64,000 nucleotides of DNA from Lachnospiraceae bacterium (GCA_003507655.1 DNUZ01000031.1:18411-82410), one strand, 5' to 3'; shown: positions 45,179 through 54,049, counted from the stretch's first letter. Made by a program: numbers and translations. Notes: generated by a model from the letters alone, not told the origin.

Positions 45179-45255
45179 TTAGTAAATGTTACGTCGGTAA
45201 GGTTTAATGTGTATTAAGGAGGAGTTGCGCTATACAGATTAGTTCTAGTTATTCC

Positions 45256-45732
45256 ATGAGTGGTGTGCCATATGATATTAAGCATAGGAATGGTAATGTT
45301 CCTCAATTTAATGCTGAACAGGCTGTCAAAGAAAGCGAAAACACAAATAGGTATATGCCAGAAGCAGACTTTGATGAAAAAGCATTTGCTATGATTGGTC
45401 CGAATGCTCCGCAAGATGTAAAAGACGCATGGATGGAAGCGGCTAAAGAAGTAAATGCGAATGGCTTAGGAATAAAGGGGAACGGAATGTTGAGCCACAT
45501 ATCGCAAATGATGGTGCAAAGACTTAACAAACAGCTTAAGGGAGAAGGAGATGTGGATAATCTGGATATTTTGGGTAATACAACAGAATCTGCAATCCAG
45601 GCAACGAAACAAGCACTTTATAATTTGGATCACCCGGTAGTATACACTCCCAAAAGTATAGAGGTTCAGCAAGCTTGTATTAAAGAACGGGAATTTTATG
45701 TTGCGTTTTTGGAAAAGTTAGAAAAGTTATAA
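45256..45732 (+). CDS. Uncharacterised protein, likely missing its original start codon
   Basis: 158 residues from ATG 45256. The frame is open upstream to an ATA at 45232, nine bases after a perfect AAGGAGG (45216-45222), and would add IQISSSYS to the start. This suggests that the original ATG mutated to ATA; the ATG at 45256 has no ribosome site. The protein is helical and soluble, with FAMIGPNAPQDVKDAWMEAAKE in the middle. I think of DUF3879-type proteins of clostridia, with low certainty. Confidence 0.55.
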   Translation: MSGVPYDIKHRNGNVPQFNAEQAVKESENTNRYMPEADFDEKAFAMIGPNAPQDVKDAWMEAAKEVNANGLGIKGNGMLSHISQMMVQRLNKQLKGEGDVDNLDILGNTTESAIQATKQALYNLDHPVVYTPKSIEVQQACIKEREFYVAFLEKLEKL

Positions 45733-45760
45733 TCTTTTAGGCTGTTTGCAAGAAAAGTAA

Positions 45761-45916
45761 AAAAGAGAAAATCCTCTTGGACTGGATAAAAATTCAGTTC
45801 AAGAGGGTTTTTATATTCCAGGTCATTGGCATCAGGGTGAGACAATGCACAGTCAAAATTCTGGATCAATACATCAAGATTTGCCGGATGATCAGGATTA
45901 TGTGCAACCTCTTTAA
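45761..45916 (+). pseudogene. C-terminal fragment of an unidentified island protein
   Basis: An open frame without start, reading GFYIPGHWHQGETMHSQNSG and ending DDQDYVQPL. It overlaps the terminator at 45773-45806. It ends five bases before the convergent relaxase gene. Confidence 0.4.
45773..45806 (+). terminator. Terminator after the 45256 gene
   Basis: CCTCTTGGACTG pairs with CAGTTCAAGAGG (one G-T) around a 10-base loop, followed by GTTTTTAT. Confidence 0.8.
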
Positions 45917-45920
45917 AAAA

Positions 45921-47219
45921 CTAAATCTCATCATTCATCCGTCCAAAATAAAGGTCAATTTCCTTTTGATAATCGGAAAGTTCTTTTAAATCCCGTTCAT
46001 TTTGTCGATTGATATCTTCCTGCCGTTTGATTTCAGTTTCTGCTTCTGTAACTTTTTGCTGCATGATTTTGATACCTTCGTAGGTGATGGAATCAAGATC
46101 AATGTTTCGGCGTTCTAGAGCAAAGACTGCATCATGGAAAGCATCTAGCTGACTGTCGTGTGCTTCATAATATTTTTCCTTGTCAGAGGCTTTTTCTTCA
46201 TTGATGGAATAGATTTTATACCGCTTATAAGCGACGCAATTTTCGACAAAAGAACGCAGTTCTTCTAAGTCTTTTTTGGATTTTGTAATCTGTGTGGATA
46301 AGCGATTGTTGTCTGCTCGTAGTGAAGAAATGTGCCCTTTAATGTCACTATATGCAATTCCGTATTTTTCTTTAACCTCTAAGGAAATCTGTTCAAAGCG
46401 CATAGCATTTTGCTTGTTTGTCCAGCGAAGTTTCCCGATGGAATCTTTGGAAATGTTGTCAAAGGACTGCTCACGAATAGATCTGATTTTCACTTTTGAT
46501 TTATCCAATTTCCTTTCTGCAGGAGAGAGTAATGCTTTTCGTAAAGCAGCCTGTTCTTTTCTAAGCTGCTTTTTTTCTTCCTGTGATTTCATAAAGGCAA
46601 TGTGTCTTTCGATTCGTTTCTTGATGGATTCATCCCCATAAAAAGTACCAAGGGAATAGCCCCGGTGAAAATGTTTTTCTTCCGGAAATTTGTATTTGGT
46701 AACAGGACCATATTTTTTGGATGTGCCGGTGTCGGTTTCAATTCCCTGTGCTTTTATCAGAAAAAGAAAATGGTCAAAATCATTTGCCTCCATCACAGTC
46801 CTATCAATGATTTTTCGAATCTTTGTCTTGTTAGAACCAGTAGGATTTTCTTTTTCAGCAAGCCATTCTTTGTAGGTTTGTGATTTCCCCTTTTCCTTTT
46901 CGATGACAGAAAGGCCATGTTCCTTGCAAAGAATATCATTGTTTTTTCGCAGTGAGAGAAGAAGGGATAAGTTGTCATCTAACTTTCTTCCTAATATATC
47001 ACGTGAGGCAGAACACATAACAAAATGGTTGTGAATATGGTTTTTGTCAACGTGTGTGGAACAGAGAAAAGCGTATCGGTCATCAAATGTTTTTTTCATA
47101 AAATCCATTCCAATTTGATGCGCTTCTTCTGGTGTTACCTCATCAGTAGGAGCGAAGGATTGAATGAAATGGTAGGCTTTTATGACTTGTTCATCCAGTG
47201 CTTTTTGACTATTCCCCAT
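45921..47219 (-). CDS. Mobilisation relaxase (MobP/VirD2-like), N-terminally truncated
   Basis: 432 residues from the first ATG; the frame is open to 47327 and adds YITNPDKT and NAPGVFQLAL, which belong to the family. The metal-binding motif HVDKNHIHNHF is intact. A coiled-coil C-terminal half follows (about 190-430). What is missing is the extreme N-terminus with the catalytic Tyr that nicks oriT; a TAA at 47328-47330 (- strand) closes the frame there. It cannot be expected to mobilise DNA by itself. It faces the other island genes from the opposite strand. Confidence 0.75.
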   Translation of the reverse strand: MGNSQKALDEQVIKAYHFIQSFAPTDEVTPEEAHQIGMDFMKKTFDDRYAFLCSTHVDKNHIHNHFVMCSASRDILGRKLDDNLSLLLSLRKNNDILCKEHGLSVIEKEKGKSQTYKEWLAEKENPTGSNKTKIRKIIDRTVMEANDFDHFLFLIKAQGIETDTGTSKKYGPVTKYKFPEEKHFHRGYSLGTFYGDESIKKRIERHIAFMKSQEEKKQLRKEQAALRKALLSPAERKLDKSKVKIRSIREQSFDNISKDSIGKLRWTNKQNAMRFEQISLEVKEKYGIAYSDIKGHISSLRADNNRLSTQITKSKKDLEELRSFVENCVAYKRYKIYSINEEKASDKEKYYEAHDSQLDAFHDAVFALERRNIDLDSITYEGIKIMQQKVTEAETEIKRQEDINRQNERDLKELSDYQKEIDLYFGRMNDEI

Positions 47220-47312
47220 GAGTGCTAATTGGAAAACTCCAGGAGCATTTTTTTCTGTGCATCCGATAGAAGATACTAATAGTTTTTCATTGGTTTTATC
47301 CGGATTTGTGAT

Positions 47313-47438
47313 GTATTTGATAACAAATTAGTACGTGATAAAATTCCAGAAATAATTGAAGCAGACGGTAAGGTGTGTAGGACACATATTTTATCAAATG
47401 AGGAATGGGGTTTTTGTCTGAGGAGAAGGTTTTTATAG
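47313..47438 (+). pseudogene. Fragment of a MazG-like nucleoside triphosphate pyrophosphohydrolase
   Basis: The frame reads KLVRDKIPEIIEADGK and CRTHILSNEE, a good match to the N-terminus of the short MazG-like family. It loses the family after that and stops at 47438. It abuts the truncated end of the relaxase on the other strand, so this is a recombination scar. Confidence 0.7.
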
Positions 47439-47506
47439 AAGTTGAATTTCCACAAATGCAGGAAAATGAGGAGATAAAAATGATTAAGAGAAAAGCAACA
47501 TTTTAA
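47414..47506 (+). pseudogene. C-terminal fragment of an unidentified protein
   Basis: Thirty codons without start: LSEEKVFIEVEFPQMQ, a Lys-rich end, then TAA. It overlaps the MazG-like fragment in another frame. Confidence 0.35.
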
Positions 47507-47575
47507 TTTTATCGAAACGCCAGAGAAAAGGAGTATAGATTGAAATAGTCATGAATAAGCAAGATTAAATTGGTT

Positions 47576-47659
47576 ACCCTTAAATGTATACAACTTTTAA
47601 GGGGAAATACACATAATACAATTGATTTTCCCTTAAAACATGGTAATATTTAAGGGAAA
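47576..47659 (+). promoter_or_regulatory. Paired inverted repeats controlling the second Fic gene
   Basis: ACCCTTAAA (47576) with TTTTAAGGGG (47595), then TTTTCCCTTAAAA (47626-47638) with TTTAAGGGAAA (47649-47659). The second pair is a perfect 11-bp palindrome. It encloses a -10-like TAATAT (47644-47649), and the last site overlaps the AAAGGAG ribosome site. Confidence 0.7.
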
Positions 47660-47676
47660 GGAGCGTGATTAAGGGA

Positions 47677-48723
47677 ATGAGAGACTTCAATTATAGTAAA
47701 ATAAAAGAGCAAAAATGGGATTCTGAGGTACTAAGTCTTATTGCTGCAATATATAAATATGCAGGTAAGCAGGAACTATATTTAAAACAAAGACCGGATG
47801 AACTAGAGAAACTTGTAGAAATTGCTAAGATTCAGAGTACCGAAAGTTCTAATGCGATTGAGGGTATTGTGACAACAAATACAAGAATAAAGCAGTTAGT
47901 CGAAGAGAGCACGACTCCTAAAAACAGAGACGAAGAAGAGATAGCGGGATATAGAGACGTATTAAATATTATCCATGAAAGTTTTGATGCAATTCCCATA
48001 ACAAAGAATTATATTCTTCAGCTCCATAAGATACTTTACAGTCATATGAATAATCCGATCGCCGGACAAACAAAAACTGTGCAGAATTATATCAGTGCAA
48101 CATATCCGGATGGTCACACAGAGGTGTTTTTTACTCCCATGGCTCCGTTTGAAACACCAAAGGCACTTGAAAAAATCTGTGAGGAATACAATAGAGTTAT
48201 TGGTAATCTTGAGGTTGAACCATTGATTGCTATTCCTGTATTTATACATGATTTTCTTTGCATTCATCCCTTTAATGATGGAAATGGACGAATGAGTAGA
48301 TTGCTTACAACGCTTCTTCTATATAGAAGTGGATTTTATGTAGGAAAATATATTTCACTTGAGGCTAAAATTGCTAAGAATAAAGATTTATATTATGAAG
48401 TGCTGGGGAAAGCTCAGAATGGCTGGCATGAAGGAGAGGAGGATGTAGTTCCTTTTATAAAGTATCTTTTAGGAACAATACTTGCAGCATATAAAGATTT
48501 TGAAGATCGTTTTGAGATCATCGGGGAAAAGCTCCCAGCATTAGAAATGGTGCGGAAAGCGACTAAGAATAAAATTGGCAAGTTCTCCAAACAGGATATC
48601 AGAGAACTTTGTCCATCGCTTAGTATTAGCTCTATAGAGGGTTCATTAAGAACGCTTGTAAAAGAAGGAGAATTGATGAGAGGCGGTTCTGGAAAAGCTA
48701 CTTATTATGTGCGATTAATGTAG
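47677..48723 (+). CDS. Fic-family protein with inhibitory helix and C-terminal winged helix
   Basis: 348 residues. An N-terminal Fic_N region carries the inhibitory motif SSNAIEG. The Fic core has the full active motif HPFNDGNGRMSR with the catalytic His at about 197. A C-terminal winged-helix-like domain (about 275-348) follows. It should be an AMP-transferase that is off until the inhibitory Glu is displaced. The C-terminal domain could bind the inverted repeats upstream and repress its own gene. The ATG at 47677 gives MRDFNYS; a GTG at 47665 directly after AAAGGAG is also possible. Confidence 0.9.
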   Translation: MRDFNYSKIKEQKWDSEVLSLIAAIYKYAGKQELYLKQRPDELEKLVEIAKIQSTESSNAIEGIVTTNTRIKQLVEESTTPKNRDEEEIAGYRDVLNIIHESFDAIPITKNYILQLHKILYSHMNNPIAGQTKTVQNYISATYPDGHTEVFFTPMAPFETPKALEKICEEYNRVIGNLEVEPLIAIPVFIHDFLCIHPFNDGNGRMSRLLTTLLLYRSGFYVGKYISLEAKIAKNKDLYYEVLGKAQNGWHEGEEDVVPFIKYLLGTILAAYKDFEDRFEIIGEKLPALEMVRKATKNKIGKFSKQDIRELCPSLSISSIEGSLRTLVKEGELMRGGSGKATYYVRLM

Positions 48724-48780
48724 ATTAAGAACAAACATTCGAAGTGCAAGGGAAGATTTATGGACTTGTAATTTGGCATA

Positions 48781-48825
48781 ATAGAGTCATCTTAAGAAAG
48801 CAAATAGCTTTTTAGATGGCTCTAT
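48781..48825 (+). terminator. Terminator of the second Fic gene
   Basis: ATAGAGTCATCT pairs with AGATGGCTCTAT, and an inner AAGAAAGC pairs with GCTTTTT. TTTTATT follows. Confidence 0.75.
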
Positions 48826-48859
48826 TTTATTGATAGGTTTGTTTTTATAGGAGGTACAT

Positions 48860-49006
48860 ATGAATTACGTCGTGATTGATTTAGAAATGTGTAAAGTACC
48901 AAAACTTTATCGCCGCAATTATAAACATGCAAATGAAACAATTCAGATTGGAGCTGTCCTATTAGATAGCGAGTTCAAAAAAATTGCAACACTTAGAATA
49001 TTTTAA
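48860..49006 (+). pseudogene. N-terminal fragment of a DEDD-type 3'-5' exonuclease
   Basis: 48 codons with GGAGG before the ATG. The start (MNYVVIDLEMCKVPKLYRRN, then EIIQIGAV-like ETIQIGAVLLD) is that of small exonucleases with the first catalytic D-x-E. The rest of the domain is gone. This marks the right edge of the decayed island. Confidence 0.7.
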
Positions 49007-49023
49007 AAAGGAAGGTGTTTTAT

Positions 49024-49524
49024 ATGAAAAAGAATACGGCAGGTAAAAATTTTATAACAGCGCTTATCATCATAGGAGTTTTTTGTTTTGCCGGGTGGAT
49101 CGCCAGTATGTTTGACAGTGGACCAAGGTGTATCGAGACAGGTTGCTACAGACGTCAGGAACCTGATAGCGATTACTGTTATGATCACGAGTTATATAGG
49201 GAGGAATCCTCTACAGATGACGAATCATCATCCGATGACAAATCGTCAACGGACAGTTCCAATGATAGTGGCTCATCCAAAAAAACATATAATCATATCA
49301 ACAACGATCGTAACAGTGATTCTGATTCATCTTATAGCAATAATACAAGAAAAAATACATATGGAACATCTAGTTCCCCAACAATCAGTACATACGATTC
49401 TTATGATGAGGGGTATGATGACATCTATATGGATGGTGATTATGATGATAACAGATATGACAATGACAGTGACTATGCAGATGGTGTAGATGATGCAATG
49501 GATGATGACGATGAAGATTGGTAA
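49024..49524 (+). CDS. Membrane-anchored protein with Asp/Ser-rich tail
   Basis: 166 residues. A hydrophobic helix (about 10-28) precedes a small Cys/His motif (CIETGCYRRQ..., then YCYDHE) that could bind a metal. A long low-complexity tail of Ser, Asp, Asn and Tyr fills the rest. I take ATG 49024, with AAGGAAGG upstream, over GTG 49015. The tail would be extracytoplasmic and unstructured. No family is recognised beyond similar hypothetical proteins of Firmicutes. Confidence 0.65.
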   Translation: MKKNTAGKNFITALIIIGVFCFAGWIASMFDSGPRCIETGCYRRQEPDSDYCYDHELYREESSTDDESSSDDKSSTDSSNDSGSSKKTYNHINNDRNSDSDSSYSNNTRKNTYGTSSSPTISTYDSYDEGYDDIYMDGDYDDNRYDNDSDYADGVDDAMDDDDEDW

Positions 49525-49573
49525 AGGAGTTGCAGAGTCCACCTACAAAATAAACACATTCCCCCCAAAAACG

Positions 49574-49640
49574 CCTCTATCCGATTCCCCTAAAATTCTG
49601 TATAATAGAACCATATAATACAGACAAACACGGATAGAGG
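49574..49640. promoter_or_regulatory. Inverted repeat CCTCTATCCG...CGGATAGAGG around the lipoprotein promoter
   Basis: A perfect 10-bp inverted repeat (49574-49583 with 49631-49640) flanks two -10-like elements (TATAAT at 49601 and 49614). The right arm runs into the GAGGAGGG ribosome site. The left arm is upstream of transcription, so it is a DNA-level site. Confidence 0.5.
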
Positions 49641-49650
49641 AGGGACACTG

Positions 49651-50448
49651 ATGTTAAAGACATTCCACACATCATACATAGGAAAAAAGAAATCGCGGGC
49701 AGTCACAGCTCTGGGCCTGCTTTCTCTGATGCTGTGTCTGACAGGATGCAGCATGGAAGGAGTACCGTTTGCAAACTGGGACTTATATCACAGCGAAACA
49801 TACGAAAATGCAGAATCTTACCAAACCGGAGATTTTTCAGGTAATGCAGATGAAGTACAAACGTTAGCTGTATACTGGCGCTCCGGAGAGATAAAGATCA
49901 CGGAATCAGAGGGCGATTCTATTGAGATCCGTGAGAGTGGAAAAAATCTGACAGAGGATGCAAAAATGCATTATTATCTCAAAGACGGTCAGTTAGAAGT
50001 CCGTTTTTGCGCATCAGGAGCAACCATTCAAGTAAAACCGAAGGAGAAGCACTTGCAGATAGAAGTGCCAAAAAACATGCAGTTGTCCATTCACAGTACA
50101 TCCGCGGATGTGAAAGCAAAACATTTAGAGCAGGAGCAAATATTAGTGGCAACCATGTCGGGTGATATAGAGATCGGAGAGTTTGTGGCAGAGGAAGGAG
50201 ATCTCAGCAGCGGTTCCGGAGATATTACATTGGACAATATGCAGGTTCAAGAGGCAGCGATCACGACTGCAAGCGGAGATGTAGAGCTCTCCTTACCGGA
50301 AAAAGGTGCTAAGATCAAATACACCACAACAGGCGGAGATCTGGAGACAGATTTGGACCACAAAAAAACCGGAAACATCTATGTATTTGGTGATGGAAAA
50401 ACCAATCTGACCATACAAAGCACGAATGGAGATCTGATGATCAGATAG
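49651..50448 (+). CDS. DUF4097-type lipoprotein
   Basis: 265 residues. A lipoprotein signal ends at the lipobox LTGC (Cys about 33). A right-handed beta-helix-like DUF4097 region follows, with repeated strands such as ATMSGDIEIGEF, LSSGSGDITLDN and TTASGDVELSL. Such proteins are often next to envelope-stress regulators; their role is not established. Here a damaged ABC-2 permease follows after 10 bases, so both may have belonged to one transport or stress unit. Confidence 0.75.
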   Translation: MLKTFHTSYIGKKKSRAVTALGLLSLMLCLTGCSMEGVPFANWDLYHSETYENAESYQTGDFSGNADEVQTLAVYWRSGEIKITESEGDSIEIRESGKNLTEDAKMHYYLKDGQLEVRFCASGATIQVKPKEKHLQIEVPKNMQLSIHSTSADVKAKHLEQEQILVATMSGDIEIGEFVAEEGDLSSGSGDITLDNMQVQEAAITTASGDVELSLPEKGAKIKYTTTGGDLETDLDHKKTGNIYVFGDGKTNLTIQSTNGDLMIR

Positions 50449-50458
50449 GAGAAGGCAT

Positions 50459-51175
50459 ATGATAAGAATGGAAAAAAATGTTTTTTTCCTCATTGATCAC
50501 ACCCGTCATTTTGATCGTGTTGTATGGAACATTTCTCTCAAATGTATACAAGGATTCCTTTCAGTCCTCCTTGCCGGAGTTTCTAAGCGTTTCAGATAAA
50601 CTGATCAACGGAACCGTAGTCGCACAGTTAGCGGCAGCATTACTCGCAGTGAGCTGCGTTACCGTTACCTTTTGTGTCAATCTGACCATGATCCAGGATA
50701 AAGCGAATGGAGCAAGAAAAGATTTTAATGTATCACCGACAGGAAAACCGGTTATCTATTTAGGGTACCTGTACTGTTTGGCAGTGTGCTTTCGAGCATC
50801 GTGTGTTATCCGTTAAAAACACAGGGACAGATGTCGGCGGTAGGAACGATCGTCAGTGCCGGCTATGGATTCATCTGTGGAGCCTATATGCCAATCTCTA
50901 ATTTTGGCAAAGGACTTCAGAAAGGATTGTCCTATGTTCCAAGCACTTATGGAACCTCCATGCTTAAAAACCATATGCTTCGCGGAGTATTTGAAGAGAT
51001 GAAATCCAAGGGATTTCCGGACGATGTAGTGACAGGCATTGCAGATTCGCTGGACTGCAATCCGGTATTTCGGGGACATGTTGTAAGCAGTGCAGAAATG
51101 CTGGCGTTCATGGTAGGAACCATCGTTGTATTAGGGATCATTTATCAGATCATAACGGCACTTCCTGAAAAATAA
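50459..51175 (+). pseudogene. Remnant of an ABC-2-type transporter permease
   Basis: The ATG at 50459 starts a frame that leaves the coding sense at a run of seven A and seven T; the protein continues in another frame (SSLITPVILIVLYGTFLSNVY). This frame is lost again after GKPVIYLGY. The rest (VLFGSVLSSIVCYPL to the end) lies in a third frame. Comparison within the family order shows that several membrane helices between these parts are deleted. No ABC ATPase gene is adjacent. At least one frameshift and one internal deletion make it non-functional. Confidence 0.8.
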
Positions 51176-51217
51176 ACAAAATAAATCCGGTTGTAACCGC
51201 AAATCTATCATGCTATA

Positions 51218-51628
51218 ATGGGCGTAAACATCAACTTTGGAAAGAACAAAAAACTATTAGAGCAGTGCCAGACCTTAAAAGAATATGCCATCTATGTAAA
51301 GAAAGTACGAACCTATGCAAAGAGCATGAAAGTAGAAGAAGCGGTAGACCGTGCAGTGACAGAATGTATCAATGAAGGAATCCTGCGGGAGTTTCTGCTT
51401 CAAAACAGAAAAGAGGCGGTGGAAATGAGTATTTTTGAATATGATGAAGAGGCGGTCTTTGAAGTTGTCAGGAAAGATGAATATGAGAAAGGCATCCAAG
51501 AAGGCGAAAAACAGTTTGCCCTTCTGACCGAAAGACTCTTAGAAGCCGGGAGAACACAGGACCTGCTGCGTGCTACACAGGATCAAGAATATCGCAAGCT
51601 GTTATATAAAGAGTATCAGATTTCATAA
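51218..51628 (+). pseudogene. C-terminal part of an Rpn-family (PD-(D/E)XK) nuclease/transposase-like protein
   Basis: 136 codons matching the C-terminal region of Rpn-type proteins (KLLEQCQTLKEYAIYVKKVR, then ECINEGILREFLLQNRKEA). The N-terminal PD-(D/E)XK nuclease domain is missing. The ATG at 51218 overlaps a TATAAT at 51214-51219 that pairs with a TTGTAA 17 bases upstream. That ATG is therefore probably not a real start; the promoter, if real, serves genes downstream. Confidence 0.65.
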
Positions 51629-51643
51629 AGAGGAGGAGCACCA

Positions 51644-51820
51644 ATGGAAACATGGTTTTATGAAGTAGTCAGCATTGACGGAGACTATGCAAACTTAAAA
51701 CGTACCGATATCGAATCGGATGACTTAAAGTTAGTTGCAAGAGCATTACTGCCACCGGAAATCATGGAAGGAAGTAAGCTGAAATACGAGTTAATGCAAT
51801 ATGAACTTCTTCCGTTATAA
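51644..51820 (+). CDS. Small conserved-looking protein, 58 residues
   Basis: GAGGAGG lies 7 bases before the ATG. The peptide (METWFYEVVSIDGDYANL..., ending LLPL) is acidic and looks like a folded beta-alpha mini-domain. It follows the Rpn remnant by 15 bases and ends before a strong terminator. I do not recognise its family, but the ribosome site and composition support a real gene. Confidence 0.65.
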   Translation: METWFYEVVSIDGDYANLKRTDIESDDLKLVARALLPPEIMEGSKLKYELMQYELLPL

Positions 51821-51851
51821 ATAACTTTAGAATCGAATACAGGTAAAAAGT

Positions 51852-51885
51852 AAAGGGCAGAGACCGGAAAACGGTTCTGCCCTTT
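51852..51885. terminator. Bidirectional terminator between the small gene and the chemoreceptor
   Basis: AAAGGGCAGAGACCG and CGGTTCTGCCCTTT form a stem with one bulge, flanked by A-rich and T-rich sides. Confidence 0.8.
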
Positions 51886-51895
51886 TGTAACAGGA

Positions 51896-52588
51896 TTAAA
51901 TTTTGAAATAACGCATTTCATTTGCGAGTTTCTCAGCCTGTGTGGCTACATTCTGTGCAGCTTGTGCTACATTTTCACTGTTGTCGGTTACGCTTAAGGC
52001 TTCCTGAGCAAGACCTTCAGAGGTTGCAAGGATTTCTTCGGCACTGGCGGATTGTTCTTCTGTAATAGCAGCTACAGAGGTTGCAACTTCATCCACTTTG
52101 TTGACATTCGTAATCATTTCCTGTAACAGCTCGCTTGTCTCTCCGATCGTCTGGTAAATATCGTGGAATGTGTGATGCGCGGTAGAAACCAGCTCCTCAC
52201 TGTCATGGATGTGTTTGGCACTTATCTGGGTCTTGTCCACGGCATCGCTGACGAGAGTATTAATATCTGCCGTAATAGAGGATATTTTGTCCACGGCCTG
52301 CGAACTTGTTTCGGCAAGGTTGCGGATTTCTTCGGCAACAACAGCAAATCCTTTTCCGGCTTCACCGGCTCTTGCTGCCTCAATGGCTGCATTTAAGGAA
52401 AGCAGGTTCGTCTGGGAGGCAATATCTCCGATAATTTCCACAAATTTTGTAATCTCTTCCGTCGATTCACCGACATGACCGACAGCGGTTTCTAATTGGG
52501 TAACGGAGGCCTGAACGGTTTCCATGGCATGTTTTACCTTATCCATGTCATCCCGTCCCTTGCCGGAAATTACAACGGTATCATTCAT
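51896..52588 (-). pseudogene. C-terminal signalling half of a split chemoreceptor
   Basis: 230 residues from an internal ATG, containing the complete methyl-accepting signalling hairpin. The tip sequence ([38 protein letters not shown]) is preserved. It is in the same frame as the N-terminal half and is separated from it by one TAA codon at 52594-52592. It lacks a ribosome binding site, so after the nonsense change it is probably not made, or made only by re-initiation. Confidence 0.85.
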
Positions 52589-52591
52589 CTT

Positions 52592-53911
52592 TTAACTGGC
52601 GTTATGTCCGATCTGATCTGTTTCAGAAACGATCATCGCCAGAGAGGTTGTATTTTCTGCTACTTCTGTTACGGAGTTTGCCAATTCCTCAACAGTGGAA
52701 TTTAACTCTTTCATAGAGGTAGATTGAGTTATCGCGGAGCGATATAATATTTCGGAAACGGAACTGCTGTTTTCAGCCTGTTGATTCAATTGTCCGGATA
52801 TGGAAAAAATAGTACCGATCGTATTTCGCATAGTACCAATAAATTTCTGCATACCATTTCCCATAGCAGCGACTTCATCCTGGCCTTTGGTCTGTACATT
52901 TACCGTAAAATCACCGTCAGTAATCTTTCCGATATCCTTTGTCAGGGTTTTGATCGGTTCAACAACAATGTGTACAATTCGTTCGATCAAAAATCCGATA
53001 ATCACCATTGCCAGGACTAAAATAAGGATAATTCTGGTCTGCAAACCTTTTAAATCTTCAAGGACAGTACTTTCTTTTACATTAGAGACCAGAACCCAGT
53101 CAGTTCCTGTGATCGGTTCGACCTCTACATAATAGACTGTATTACCAACGGTAACATTTTGAACTTTTCCATTCTTTTTATCAATCTTATCAGCAACCGC
53201 TTTCACATAAGAATCTTTGCTGTCAGAAGAGATTGTTTGTGCCACTAATTTCTGGTCTTTGTGTGCTAAAATGGTATGGCTGTTTTTATCAACCAGAAAT
53301 GCGTAACCATCATCCATAACTTTGATATCGGATACCATCTTAGAAGCATAATTTAGAAAAACATCTGCTGCAGCAACCGTTTTAGCACCATTAGAGGTTT
53401 TAAGTAACGTTGTGGCACTTACAATAAATTCGCCGGTATCTGCATCGCGATATGGTGTGCCAAAGGCAAAAGATTTATGGGTTAATCCCTCTTTATACCA
53501 GTCGCGCTCTGTAATCCCATAGTCCGCATCCGGAACCCAGCCGGACATATCAATATATTTCCCATGGTCATCACCGATGTAGACTCCGTTTGGAAAATCC
53601 TGATTCATATTTACAGTCGTAGCCAGATAAGTTTTTTCGGTTTCTTCATCCATTGGAACGGTTTCTAAAGTGTTTTGTAACATATCCAACGTATTAAGAA
53701 TACCGGTGGTCCAGGTCTCTAACTCTTTGGCATTCATTTTAGATTCTGCCCTTAACAGATTTTTTGCCTCTTGGACAATGATCTTTTTAGAAGCCATATA
53801 AGAAATCACAATAATGGATATAATAGCGATAGCGATACAAGGAAGTAGAATTTTCAGCAGCTTAGCTTTTATACCTTTTAACATTTTCGTATTTTGTCGA
53901 TCGTTTTTCAT
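52592..53911 (-). pseudogene. N-terminal sensory half of the split chemoreceptor
   Basis: 439 residues from the ATG at 53911, which has AAAGGAG eight bases upstream. It has a membrane helix (about 20-40), a dCache-type sensor domain (about 45-275; DYGITERDWY and DVFLNYASKMVSDI), a second helix (about 285-308) and a HAMP domain. The first signalling helix follows. It ends at an in-frame TAA after HNAS, just before [10 protein letters not shown] resumes in the C-terminal half. Without the hairpin tip it cannot signal to CheA. Confidence 0.85.
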
Positions 53912-53945
53912 TCGCACGTCTCCTTTCTGCATAAGTATATATAAA

Positions 53946-53974
53946 AGTATAATACGGATATATGCGTTTTTCAA
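53946..53974 (-). promoter_or_regulatory. Promoter of the chemoreceptor gene
   Basis: On the - strand: TTGAAA (53974-53969), 17 bases, TATACT (53951-53946). Confidence 0.65.
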
Positions 53975-54049
53975 GGATTTTCTTAGGAAACACGTCTGTT
54001 ATAGCTTTTCCCTATACCCCAATATAGAAATGTCATATGAAAGCAAATC

